From: a virus
DNA length: 32,178 bases
Direction: 5' to 3' (one strand)
Virus record (IMG/VR): IMGVR_UViG_3300008999_000019
Coordinates: 1-32,178 of that record
Each line of letters opens with the position of its first letter. The stretch's first letter is position 1. The position numbers and the translations under genes were made by a program. This document shows positions 26,236-32,178 of this stretch, in pieces. The notes under the pieces are model-generated. The model had not been told where the DNA came from and ran no database searches. It saw only the letters and a list, made by a program, of their open reading frames with translations.

Positions 26236-26335
26236 GGTGGGTGTCCGTGGTCGGACTCGTTCCCGATTTTGATTTTATGCTCCCAGCATCTGCTATCTTA
26301 CCATTGAGCCAAGCGATGTCGGGTAAGACGAGGCG
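26236..26335 (-). other. Structured, tRNA-like decayed element in the intergenic region
   Basis: Read on the minus strand, this stretch contains a D-arm-like GGCTCAATGGTAAGATAGC and an anticodon-arm-like ATGCTGGGAGCAT. A T-arm-like TCGGGAACGAGTCCGA follows. The acceptor arms do not pair, the D arm has an insertion and the T loop lacks TTCGA, so no working tRNA can be folded. CCCGA and TCGGG can also close the whole segment as a long stem. It may be a tRNA remnant or a structured leader or small RNA. The 256-base gap between 26186 and 26441 otherwise holds no protein gene that I can support. Confidence 0.3.
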
Positions 26336-26340
26336 ATGCC

Positions 26341-26357
26341 CACTCCACTACGGAGTG
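26341..26357. other. Perfect 6-bp hairpin upstream of the accessory gene run
   Basis: CACTCC (26341-26346), loop ACTAC, GGAGTG (26352-26357). It lies about 85 bases before the ATG at 26442 and could be a terminator of an upstream transcript, an operator-like inverted repeat or part of the structured leader. Its symmetry leaves the strand undecided. Confidence 0.35.
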
Positions 26358-26441
26358 AGGTCGCTACACCCTGTGGATGTTTAACCAAAATAAAAAACAT
26401 TTGCAGGGAAGTCTTATTCTGAATTGTGCGGTAATAAAACT

Positions 26442-26945
26442 ATGAGCGATAACCTCATTGTTAAGTTCAAGACGGCAGTCACGGTGACTGTCCTCGAAAC
26501 GGTAATCTACTCGTCTGTTGCCCCCAGCAGTTACGAGACTGATTACGAAGGCAACGGAAAGTTCCTGCGAGCGTTCGCAAAGATGAGCGGTGTCGGCTAC
26601 CGCTCGTTCTTCAACATCACGCTGACTACCAAAAGCGAATCGACTGGCAATACCTACCGCCAGAAAATCTCCGCTTATGAGTTCGTCAAGATGGTGGCTT
26701 GGGAGTTGCAGTCTGGTGTGATTGAAGCGTTCAGCAAGTCGATGTTCCAGCACGAGAATGGTTTCGAGAATGACGCAACCAAAATCGTGGAGGACAATAC
26801 GAAAGAACTGTATGCCTCGTTCGAAGGTGGCACTCACTATTGGCGTGTGATGATGGCTGACGAACAGGACAAGGTTATGAACCGTGGCGAAAACTCCTCC
26901 ACGGTTGCTGACTCGTTCGACACGGATGTGTCGGAGAATAAGTAA
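26442..26945 (+). CDS. Unknown 167-residue protein
   Basis: Start chosen at ATG 26442 (MSDNLIVKFKTAVTVTVLE); a TTG six codons upstream is less likely. No Shine-Dalgarno (GGTAATAAAACTATGAG). Alternating strands fill the first 60 residues (LIVKFKTAVTVTVLETVIY, then SSVAPSSYETDY). A helical middle follows (YEFVKMVAWELQSGVIEAF), and the tail is acidic and polar. All five arginines are CGN codons, unlike the structural genes. First gene of the rightward accessory run, after a structured intergenic segment. No family recognised and no membrane or export signal. Confidence 0.7.
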   Translation: MSDNLIVKFKTAVTVTVLETVIYSSVAPSSYETDYEGNGKFLRAFAKMSGVGYRSFFNITLTTKSESTGNTYRQKISAYEFVKMVAWELQSGVIEAFSKSMFQHENGFENDATKIVEDNTKELYASFEGGTHYWRVMMADEQDKVMNRGENSSTVADSFDTDVSENK

Positions 26946-26960
26946 TCGCTGACGAGTGTG

Positions 26961-26981
26961 AGTGCAGTCCGACCCTGCACT
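26961..26981. other. Hairpin between two accessory genes
   Basis: AGTGCAG (26961-26967) pairs with CTGCACT (26975-26981) around a 7-base loop. It lies 15 bases after the preceding stop and 39 bases before the next start. The sequence after it (TGCATTTATC) is only moderately T-rich. Likely an RNA end or a processing structure between genes. Confidence 0.4.
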
Positions 26982-27020
26982 TGCATTTATCTGTCTTATC
27001 AAACTCCTATAAACACTCCT

Positions 27021-27860
27021 ATGAAGTTATTCAACTTCGACAACGCAAAGACTCGCAAGGGCGAGCAACTCGGATACTCCACCGCAATACTTTATCTGTC
27101 TCCGTCAGATACGAGTGGAATCATCGACACCTGCACCCACGCTACTGCACATTGCAAAGCGTTGTGTCTCAACACCGCAGGTATGGCTGGCATCTTCCCG
27201 AACATCATCGCATCACGCAAAAAGAAAACTGCGTGGCTGGCGAGCAACCCAGAAACTTTCTGGGCGAAGATTAGCCGTGAAGTTCAGAACCACGAGAACC
27301 TTTGCTACCGCAACACAAAACGGTTGAAGCGAAAGTTAAAACCGTGTGTCCGTATCAACGGCACATCGGATTTGTGGAGAATGGAGATGAGGTTGATTAT
27401 GCATCGTTATCCAGATGTGCAGTTCTACGACTACACGAAAGATTTCGAACGCATCGTTGATTGGCATATGGATAAGATGCCGATGAACTACCATCTCACC
27501 TTCTCGCATTCGGAAACGAATCTTGAAGAGAGCAAGTGGTGTCTCGCTAACGGAATCAATGTCGCTGTCGTTTTCGAGAACGATGGTCCGCTCCCATCGT
27601 CTTGGAATGGTTACGAAGTAATCGATGGCGATAAGAGTGACCTGCGATTCCTTGATGCGAAACTTCCGTATCCTAACGCTCTGTATGTTGTTCACGGAGT
27701 TGTTATCGGTCTCCGTGCCAATGGTAAAGCGAAGAAGGCAACCGCAAAGGTAAACGGATTCGTCAACCCAACGAAGAGTGTGTTTCGTGGTGTTGCTTGG
27801 AGTAACCCGATTGATGGCGAAGAAGACGAGGAGCAGAATAATCTGAACCGCTATGAGTAA
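27021..27860 (+). CDS. Conserved phage protein with C-x6-C-x3-C motif and barrel-like strands
   Basis: A 279-residue protein from ATG 27021 (MKLFNFDNAKTRKGEQLGY). It resembles a family of uncharacterised proteins frequent in mycobacteriophages and other phages, which share the start (NAKT.KGE..G), a Cys cluster, an R-x-NGTSD segment, FYDYTK and a YHLTFS.SE strand. Cysteines here are C38-x6-C45-x3-C49. A regular strand series (VRINGTSDL, VQFYDYTK, YHLTFSHSE, VAVVFEND, YEVIDGDKSDLRFLD, VVIGLRA) suggests an alpha/beta barrel. Three clustered cysteines before a barrel suggest a metal or Fe-S site, like the radical-SAM-like phage Gp37/Gp68 family, but the spacing differs and this is inference. Two ACTCCTAT repeats, not a Shine-Dalgarno, precede the start. 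13 of 15 Arg codons are CGN. Confidence 0.75.
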   Translation: MKLFNFDNAKTRKGEQLGYSTAILYLSPSDTSGIIDTCTHATAHCKALCLNTAGMAGIFPNIIASRKKKTAWLASNPETFWAKISREVQNHENLCYRNTKRLKRKLKPCVRINGTSDLWRMEMRLIMHRYPDVQFYDYTKDFERIVDWHMDKMPMNYHLTFSHSETNLEESKWCLANGINVAVVFENDGPLPSSWNGYEVIDGDKSDLRFLDAKLPYPNALYVVHGVVIGLRANGKAKKATAKVNGFVNPTKSVFRGVAWSNPIDGEEDEEQNNLNRYE

Positions 27861-28071
27861 GTGCAACTGTGGTAGCGGTGTGGAATCGTTCTGGTACTTC
27901 GATGGTCATTGCATCGAACTGTTCAAGGGTTGTCCGAAGTGCGAAGCAGATAAGTTCAAGAAGTATCGCCCCGACATTAAGACGCAGTATGTGAGCGAAG
28001 AAACTATCGAGCCAGAGCCAGAGGTTCGCATCGTCAATCGTCTGACGCAATGGGAGAACGAAAACCAATGA
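27853..28071 (+). CDS. Small Cys-rich (zinc-finger-like) phage protein
   Basis: A 72-residue protein overlapping the previous gene by 8 bases. Cysteines C4, C6 and, later, C27-P-K-C30 suggest a zinc ribbon or treble-clef-like knot (KCNCGSGVESFWYFDGHCIE). The same pattern (CxCGSG, DG..IEL, C..C, KY RP) occurs in many small phage and plasmid proteins of unknown role. The acidic C-terminus (EETIEPEPEVRIV) is probably flexible. Likely a small nucleic-acid or protein-binding adaptor; no activity can be named. Coupled to the next gene by an ATGA overlap. Confidence 0.65.
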   Translation: MSKCNCGSGVESFWYFDGHCIELFKGCPKCEADKFKKYRPDIKTQYVSEETIEPEPEVRIVNRLTQWENENQ

Positions 28072-28664
28072 GTCGCTTCTATCGTAAGAAGTTAAACGCA
28101 CAGGGCAGATACATCAACCCGCCTGTTCACGCAAAGAAGAAGCCAACCATTGCGACTGCAACGCACGGAACTGAAACGAAGTTATATAAGTTTGAGCGTG
28201 GTCCGTTAAAGGAAACTTCGACAGAGCGTACTATCCGAATCGCAAAAGAAGCAGAGGAGCGTTACTACGCAAGACGAGCAGAGAAGGAAGCAGGTAAAAT
28301 GTTCAAGCAAAAGACTGCCGAAGAGAAGCGTGTGATTGCAGAAGCAAAGCGGAAAGCAGAATACGATGCGTTATCCGAAGGTCAAAAGCGTTATGCAGAT
28401 GTAAGAGAGATGCGAAGACTGCAAAAAAGAAAGTGTGGTGCTCCTGTTGGTATGTACAAACGCTCTGAGGAAGTAAGACAGAAGATGCGTGAGTCAGCCA
28501 AAAAGCGTTGGGCAGGACTGTCACCTGTACTGACGAAAGAAGAAAAGCGTTTGAAGCACAATGCGTATCAGAACGCTCGCAACCAAAGGCTTAGTGCTGA
28601 AGCCAAAAATAAAAGCACAGCGTTCGTGATTACGATTACAATCACCGACCCAAACAAGTCGTGA
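28068..28664 (+). CDS. Basic protein with NUMOD3-like motif
   Basis: A 198-residue, Lys/Arg-rich protein from the ATG at 28068, which overlaps the previous TGA as ATGA. Most is helical and charged (EAEERYYARRAEKEAGKMFK and following). Residues near 128-155 (GAPVGMYKRSEEVRQKMRE, SAKKRWAG) match the NUMOD3 DNA-binding motif usually found beside GIY-YIG or HNH homing endonucleases. No GIY-YIG or HNH core is visible, so this is a DNA-binding remnant or a nuclease-free NUMOD protein. It may be chromatin-like or regulatory. The end (TAFVITITITDPNKS) is strand-like. Confidence 0.6.
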   Translation: MSRFYRKKLNAQGRYINPPVHAKKKPTIATATHGTETKLYKFERGPLKETSTERTIRIAKEAEERYYARRAEKEAGKMFKQKTAEEKRVIAEAKRKAEYDALSEGQKRYADVREMRRLQKRKCGAPVGMYKRSEEVRQKMRESAKKRWAGLSPVLTKEEKRLKHNAYQNARNQRLSAEAKNKSTAFVITITITDPNKS

Positions 28665-28671
28665 AACTGTT

Positions 28672-28702
28672 GCTCACACCTTCGGGTGTGGGCTTAACTT
28701 TT
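28672..28702 (+). terminator. Rho-independent-type terminator
   Basis: GCTCACACC (28672-28680) pairs with GGTGTGGGC (28685-28693) through nine base pairs, one of them G-T, with the stable TTCG tetraloop, then TTAACTTTT. It lies 8 bases after the NUMOD3-like gene stop, ending the 26442-28664 gene group. The remaining bases to 28863 hold no gene I can support. Confidence 0.8.
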
Positions 28703-28863
28703 GCTGTGCTACATACTACGCCCTCAACAGCCGAGTACTCACAAGGCAGTAGACAGTAGCACGGCAATCCATTTCTCATACAGCGTGAACCCCGACCAAA
28801 CTAACTAGGGTAGTATCGCTGTGTGAGTCCACAGAAACGAAACAAACATAAACAGATACGCCT

Positions 28864-29697
28864 ATGAAACAAATGATTGGTAAACTGCTGGCTTGGTTCT
28901 TACCAGCCAATACTACGGAGCATAAGTATGCTCTTTTGGAAATGCGAGTGATGTGCTTGGAGATGGAGAATAACAAACTCCGAGTGATGTTGGAGATGGA
29001 TGACATCAACGCATCAACGAAAGAGCAGTTCAAACCGCACTTCGACACGCTGGTGTCCAAGAGCGTTATGAGTTGGCTGAAAAACTGGCTCGATGATTAC
29101 GATGTATCCGAATCCGAATCCTTCAAGGATGGTGTCGGAAGTATTCTCGATGACCACGATTTCAGCGACCAGATTGACGATGCACTTGGCAATCGTGATT
29201 GGTCTTACGAGTTGGAAGGTGTCTTGGATTACGATGATGTCGCAAGCAAGGTTATCAAGAAGTTGGATTGGTCTGATGTCATCAGCGATAACGACATCGT
29301 TACTTCTGACGATATCGATTGTTCCGATGTAATGCTAAAGTCCGAGCAACTCTCCGAAGACGAAATCGTCAAGCGTGGCGATTTGGCAGAAGAGATTAGC
29401 AACGACTTGAAGCGTGATTGGTTTAAGTCCCTCATCGCTGAAATGGTTGACAGCGAATTCCAACACTCGCTTGGCAAGGCTCGTGAGAACGCACAAGCCA
29501 ATTCCCAGAACGCAATCGATGACGAGATTCAGAACGCTGTCGCAGAGCGTATCGAGTCGCAGTTCAAGACCAAGTTCGGAGCCGAGTGGGACAATTGGTT
29601 CAGCGAGAATATCCGACACACGGTACAAACTGTGCTGGGCGAGATGCTCCAATCCGCTTACGAACAGACCAAGAGCGAGGGCAAATCCAATGCCTAA
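28864..29697 (+). CDS. Acidic protein with tandem 13-residue repeats
   Basis: A 277-residue, strongly acidic protein. The N-terminus has a short hydrophobic stretch (MIGKLLAWFLPANT) then a likely coiled coil (KYALLEMRVMCLEMENNKLR). Residues 95-146 are four tandem 13-residue units that start with Leu and have Asp at position 5 followed by a bulky residue: LDDHDFSDQIDDA, LGNRDWSYELEGV, LDYDDVASKVIKK, LDWSDVISDNDIV. The rest is helical, with Glu/Asp and Gln-rich segments. Repeats of this sort could form a solenoid or a negatively charged, DNA-mimic-like surface, but no partner is known. Start ATG 28864 has no Shine-Dalgarno (AACAGATACGCCTATG). Overlaps the next gene by 8 bases. Confidence 0.7.
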   Translation: MKQMIGKLLAWFLPANTTEHKYALLEMRVMCLEMENNKLRVMLEMDDINASTKEQFKPHFDTLVSKSVMSWLKNWLDDYDVSESESFKDGVGSILDDHDFSDQIDDALGNRDWSYELEGVLDYDDVASKVIKKLDWSDVISDNDIVTSDDIDCSDVMLKSEQLSEDEIVKRGDLAEEISNDLKRDWFKSLIAEMVDSEFQHSLGKARENAQANSQNAIDDEIQNAVAERIESQFKTKFGAEWDNWFSENIRHTVQTVLGEMLQSAYEQTKSEGKSNA

Positions 29698-29950
29698 AAA
29701 GCCCAAGGTCTCCGAGGAACGCACCGCAGAGTTGGTTAAGATGTTAGAGATTCCAGAAACCATTTCGCCAGAGGATTACCCATCCGCACGGCTTCTTGGT
29801 GAACAGAATATCTTCATCGATATCAGTTCCGCTTGCAAAGCGTGGCGTAGAGTTGACCGAGGAGTATCCGAAAGGATTTTCAAGGTCATCAATGACGCTG
29901 GATGCGATGAGCACGAAGTCGATGCCCTCCTTAACGCCATTACACTCTAA
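29690..29950 (+). CDS. Unknown 86-residue protein
   Basis: Start chosen at ATG 29690 (MPKKPKVSEERTAELVKML), inside the last codons of the acidic-repeat gene. The same frame is open back to 29414, but that part is Ser/Arg-rich shadow of the upstream gene. The product is short and helical, with a PEDYPSARLLGEQNIFIDI segment and an acidic-rich end (DAGCDEHEVDALLNAITL) that could be a helix-turn-helix-like or dimerisation module. No family recognised. About 106 bases follow before the DUF932 gene; they include GAGCCT/AGGTTC and GTGC/GCAC hairpins but no gene. Confidence 0.6.
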   Translation: MPKKPKVSEERTAELVKMLEIPETISPEDYPSARLLGEQNIFIDISSACKAWRRVDRGVSERIFKVINDAGCDEHEVDALLNAITL

Positions 29951-30056
29951 CCAAGAGTAATCGCTTCTGTCCCCAAAATTTGTGCGAAAAACATTGGAGC
30001 CTCCACAGGTTCTAGTGCGAAGTAGCACATAACCCAAAGAAAAACCAAACACACAT

Positions 30057-31001
30057 ATGTTGTCCTACAACATTCAGTCCGATGCCGACCTCACAAGTCT
30101 GCGTCTTCAATACGAGCAGGAAGTCGCAAGACATTCTGCTAACGCTCCGAAGGTTTCCTTCGGTGCAAACGCCCATAAGTATTCAGTCCGTGCCGTCCCG
30201 CTCTACACGAGCGAAGGCATTCCTGCTAACTGTTGGGGTAATCAGCGGTGCGATAATGGAGCAATCATTGGTAAGGTGTCCGAGAAATACGGCATCATCC
30301 AGAACGATGACTTCGAACATCGCATCCTCAACGGCTTCGAACAGAATGGTCTCACGCCTACTGCATTCGAATCCATCGTCACTCGTATGGGAGCACGAGC
30401 ACACTTGTGCTACGATTTCCAAACCGAGAAGTTCGATGTTACCCACAAGGGTGATATCGTTGCCCTGCGTATCACCGCAAAGAACTCATTCGATGGCACT
30501 AGCCGTTCGTCTGTTTCTGTCGGTGCTCTTCGTTTGGTCTGCCTCAATGGTATGACATCGTTCCGTGAAGATGTGTTTATGTCTGTGCGTCACACACAGT
30601 CCGTATCCGCAGACTTCGTGAGCAACATCATCCAACAGGCGATGAACGAGTGGACTCATATTCGTCAGTCGTTCCAAAATCTTGCTACTAGCGACATCAC
30701 GCAAGAGCAGGGTTGGAACGCTATCGAGAATATGGTTAACCGTGGCATTCTTGGTGCTTCGCTTCGCAAGCAAGTCCACGAAGTCTGGGAACAACCATCG
30801 TATGAGGAAGACCGCAGTCGTAATTTGTGGAATCTGTATAATGCCCACACGCAAGTGCTGACGCATAACCACGGCAACCACAAGTATGAGATGAAGCAAC
30901 GCCAAGGTGGTGCTGTGCTTAACACTCTGCATACGGCTTCGACCTCTGCTGAATTCGCACGACTTCTTCTGGCAACACCAGACGAGGTTCGCTCTAACTG
31001 A
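30057..31001 (+). CDS. DUF932-family phage/plasmid protein
   Basis: A 314-residue protein matching the DUF932 (YfjQ-like) family found on many phages, plasmids and genomic islands. Visible landmarks are RAVPLYTSEGIPANCWGNQR near the start, SEKYGIIQNDD with the conserved Y/Q/D context, the SVGALRLVCLNGMTSF block, and the late NLWNLYNAHTQVLTHNH with alternating aromatics and His. The family function is unknown; genes often lie near recombination, replication or defence genes. The start follows a CAAACACACAT leader without Shine-Dalgarno. A strong hairpin follows the stop. It stands apart from its small neighbours by size and conservation. Confidence 0.8.
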   Translation: MLSYNIQSDADLTSLRLQYEQEVARHSANAPKVSFGANAHKYSVRAVPLYTSEGIPANCWGNQRCDNGAIIGKVSEKYGIIQNDDFEHRILNGFEQNGLTPTAFESIVTRMGARAHLCYDFQTEKFDVTHKGDIVALRITAKNSFDGTSRSSVSVGALRLVCLNGMTSFREDVFMSVRHTQSVSADFVSNIIQQAMNEWTHIRQSFQNLATSDITQEQGWNAIENMVNRGILGASLRKQVHEVWEQPSYEEDRSRNLWNLYNAHTQVLTHNHGNHKYEMKQRQGGAVLNTLHTASTSAEFARLLLATPDEVRSN

Positions 31002-31008
31002 TATTACA

Positions 31009-31038
31009 GGGACGCATCATAGCAATGTGGTGCGTCCC
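31009..31038 (+). terminator. Strong hairpin between DUF932 and the small-gene cluster
   Basis: GGGACGCATCA (31009-31019) pairs with TGGTGCGTCCC (31028-31038) through eleven pairs, one of them G-T, around an 8-base loop. Only 7 bases separate it from the DUF932 stop, and it ends 10 bases before the next ATG. No T-tract (CGCTTATC), so it may be a partial terminator or a stabilising/processing hairpin that also shields the next start. Confidence 0.6.
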
Positions 31039-31048
31039 GCTTATCACT

Positions 31049-31237
31049 ATGAAAGCAACATTCGGTATCGGTCTCGAACCAACCAAGCGTAACAAAGTTT
31101 GGGTTGTGTCTATCTATATCAACCTGCCCGACAAAGCCCCAATGCTCGACTCTGAACATTCGTTCAAGACGAAGCGTGATGCGAAACTGTTCATCGAAGG
31201 ATGGAAGGCTAACTGTGAGTGCAATAATCGTAACTAA
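31049..31237 (+). CDS. Unknown 62-residue protein
   Basis: Start taken at ATG 31049 (MKATFGIGLEPTKRNKVWVV); the upstream in-frame ATG at 31025 lies inside the hairpin. The product has alternating hydrophobic strands (VWVVSIYINLPDKAP) and a Lys-rich helix (SFKTKRDAKLFIEGWKANCE), the layout of small alpha/beta domains that bind nucleic acid. It ends one base before the next ATG. No family recognised. Confidence 0.55.
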   Translation: MKATFGIGLEPTKRNKVWVVSIYINLPDKAPMLDSEHSFKTKRDAKLFIEGWKANCECNNRN

Positions 31238-31238
31238 T

Positions 31239-31439
31239 ATGATTACGATTAACGGAGTTGAGTTAACTCCTGCACAGTTAGTGTCGCTCACCAAGTTGGT
31301 GAATGTCGGTTGGACTATTGATTACTCGTCAATCCATAAACTGCCAGCAGAGCAATGCATTATGGTCGCTGTCAAAGGCAACCAGACAGGTGCTCAAATG
31401 GTAATCGGAATCGAAGCAGATGGCTACTCGCACTCGTAA
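31239..31439 (+). CDS. Unknown 66-residue protein
   Basis: From ATG 31239 (MITINGVELTPAQLVSLTKL), directly after the previous stop (TAATATG). Two hydrophobic helices or strands (QLVSLTKLVNVGWTI, CIMVAVKGN) precede a polar end. The frame can be extended to 31104 but only as a shadow of the preceding gene. Overlaps the next gene by 20 bases. No family recognised. Confidence 0.5.
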   Translation: MITINGVELTPAQLVSLTKLVNVGWTIDYSSIHKLPAEQCIMVAVKGNQTGAQMVIGIEADGYSHS

Positions 31440-31638
31440 GTTTAGTTGGCTGGTAGTAGCACAGACCTACAAGTCTGCCGTCATCAAGGCTGAAACTGAA
31501 CGAGATGCTATCGATGTGTTTCATAACATCGAATACAATGGTTCAACCAGAGCGAAACAGGCATTGGAAGACAGCACCGCATACGAGGTTGAAGCACACG
31601 AGTATGATTGCCCTCGTCCTAAACGGAAACGAAAATGA
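31420..31638 (+). CDS. Unknown 72-residue basic protein
   Basis: MATRTRKFSWLVVAQTYKSA begins a short protein with a strand-helix pattern (VIKAETERDAIDVFHNI) and a basic tail (CPRPKRKRK). It overlaps its neighbours at both ends (20 bases before, ATGA after), as real small phage genes do here. The alpha/beta pattern plus basic tail suggests nucleic-acid binding, but no family is recognised. Confidence 0.5.
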   Translation: MATRTRKFSWLVVAQTYKSAVIKAETERDAIDVFHNIEYNGSTRAKQALEDSTAYEVEAHEYDCPRPKRKRK

Positions 31639-32075
31639 GTCTCGATTTCGAATTCGCCAAGGGCATTAAGAAAGAGTTGATTGAGTATCGGCAGAAAGAT
31701 GGTTCGTTGCATTGGTTGCCTCGTGCTCAATCGTTCGTCTTCTATCAGATGTTGTTACAACACGACATCGATGGTGAGATGACCGATAAAAAGATGTGCG
31801 AGATTAACAGACGCATAGAAATCATCAACGCCAGCATCAGCAAGCATTCGCATTGGTATTCAGCAACCGAAGGATTCCAACATCAGTTGAATGATGTCGT
31901 TGTCTATTGGGGGCTTACGACAAATGTATCCCATATGTCTATGACCAAATGGAATGCTTGGTTTGCAAAAGCCCACGCTCGTAGAAGTATGGAGAATCAT
32001 AAACAGTATGGCTGGCAGAATGCTGTATTGAAACCATACGAACAGTTGTCACGAGCAGATGACAACGCTGGCTGA
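31635..32075 (+). CDS. Unknown 146-residue protein
   Basis: Coupled to the previous gene by an ATGA overlap (31635-31638). Basic, helical, with several Trp, Tyr and His residues (SKHSHWYSATEGFQHQL, NDVVVYWGL, MTKWNAWFAKAHARRSM). No signal peptide, membrane segment or catalytic motif is visible. Arg codons include CGN forms as in the rest of the accessory run. No family recognised. Confidence 0.6.
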   Translation: MSLDFEFAKGIKKELIEYRQKDGSLHWLPRAQSFVFYQMLLQHDIDGEMTDKKMCEINRRIEIINASISKHSHWYSATEGFQHQLNDVVVYWGLTTNVSHMSMTKWNAWFAKAHARRSMENHKQYGWQNAVLKPYEQLSRADDNAG

Positions 32076-32130
32076 AGCAGTAGTGGTTGGCATATGGCTC
32101 TGCATATTAATCAAAGGATTGCGAAAATAA
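32059..32130 (+). CDS. Possible 23-residue membrane micropeptide
   Basis: ATG at 32059 overlaps the end of the previous gene by 17 bases and ends at TAA 32128-32130. It reads MTTLAEAVVVGIWLCILIKG then LRK: a short soluble start, one hydrophobic segment long enough to cross a membrane, and a basic end. The hydrophobic run plus positive tail is more ordered than a random short frame would give, but at this length chance cannot be excluded. Confidence 0.35.
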   Translation: MTTLAEAVVVGIWLCILIKGLRK

Positions 32131-32140
32131 GCAAAAACCT

Positions 32141-32172
32141 TGGGTTAAAGACAGGTTTCACAGCGAAACCCA
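32141..32172. other. Alternative hairpins at the right edge
   Basis: GGTTTC (32154-32159) pairs perfectly with GAAACC (32165-32170) over ACAGC. TGGGTT (32141-32146) can instead pair with AACCCA (32167-32172), using the same 3' arm. Exclusive pairings of this kind occur in attenuators and in terminator/anti-terminator pairs. The sequence ends 6 bases later, so any T-tract or following gene is outside the window. Confidence 0.35.
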
Positions 32173-32178
32173 GCCATC

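Noticed and set aside
26236-26335. A second functional tRNA on the minus strand
   Set aside because: D-, anticodon- and T-arm-like pieces are present, but the acceptor ends do not pair, the D arm has an insertion and the T loop lacks TTCGA. Kept only as a decayed or structured element.
26364-27002. 212-residue minus-strand frame
   Set aside because: It runs antisense to the 26442 gene and across the structured gap; residue pattern is Arg/His-rich and irregular, typical of antisense shadows of this codon usage.
29414-29689. N-terminal extension of the 29690 gene
   Set aside because: The extension is Ser/Arg/Pro-rich and lies entirely within the acidic-repeat gene in another frame.
1-32178. 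CRISPR arrays, insertion sequences, integrase or attachment sites
   Set aside because: No regularly spaced direct repeats, transposase or integrase motifs, or duplicated tRNA ends were seen on reading both strands.

Overview
The window is part of a tailed double-stranded DNA phage genome, most likely a podovirus with a T7-like virion-gene order. It holds structural and lysis genes, a recombination/replication block and a stretch of small accessory genes. I see no integrase, portal, capsid, terminase or DNA polymerase, so it is a segment of a larger genome; it opens inside a tail gene. Nearly every gene lacks a Shine-Dalgarno sequence: starts follow A/T-rich bases or sit in ATGA, GTGA or TAATG overlaps. 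This points to a host that initiates translation without Shine-Dalgarno pairing. Bacteroidota are the best-known example, but this is an inference. A lipoprotein-type spanin argues for a Gram-negative host.

Layout. (1) 1-16860, rightward: a 5'-truncated tail nozzle/hub protein, a tail fibre/appendage protein, a small protein in the T7 gp13 slot, two internal virion proteins and a 3717-residue giant protein. The giant protein sits where T7 gp16 would be and fills over a third of the window. (2) 16850-19859, rightward: a LydA-type holin, a 692-residue protein with an ART-like N-terminus and unusual TTA-rich codon use, and a lipoprotein that looks like a unimolecular spanin. (3) About 19860-19997: a convergent intergenic segment with hairpins. 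(4) 25720 down to 19998, leftward: RusA resolvase, RecE-like PD-(D/E)XK nuclease, winged-helix replication initiator, DnaC/IstB-type helicase loader, a small protein, an ERF annealing protein, tRNA-Arg(UCU), an exported SLT-type lysozyme, two tiny proteins, a metallophosphoesterase, a winged-helix protein and a small acidic-tailed protein. (5) 25730 to the right edge, rightward: an HTH protein, a structured intergenic region with a tRNA-like but decayed element, then a run of small, mostly unknown genes. These include a conserved three-cysteine phage protein, a Cys-rich small protein, a NUMOD3-like basic protein, an acidic protein with 13-residue repeats, a DUF932 protein and a possible 23-residue membrane micropeptide.

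How they fit together. The leftward block looks like one translationally coupled recombination/replication operon: exonuclease plus annealase for strand annealing, RusA to resolve junctions, and initiator plus loader to bring in a host helicase. The initiator gene carries, between its two domains, an A/T-rich tract beside two perfect inverted repeats, a layout like the lambda origin inside gene O. The tRNA reads AGA, the dominant arginine codon of the structural genes sampled here. The rightward accessory genes sampled instead use CGN for arginine, so the window is a compositional mosaic. Lysis functions are split: holin and spanin lie with the virion genes, and the signal-peptide lysozyme lies in the opposing operon.
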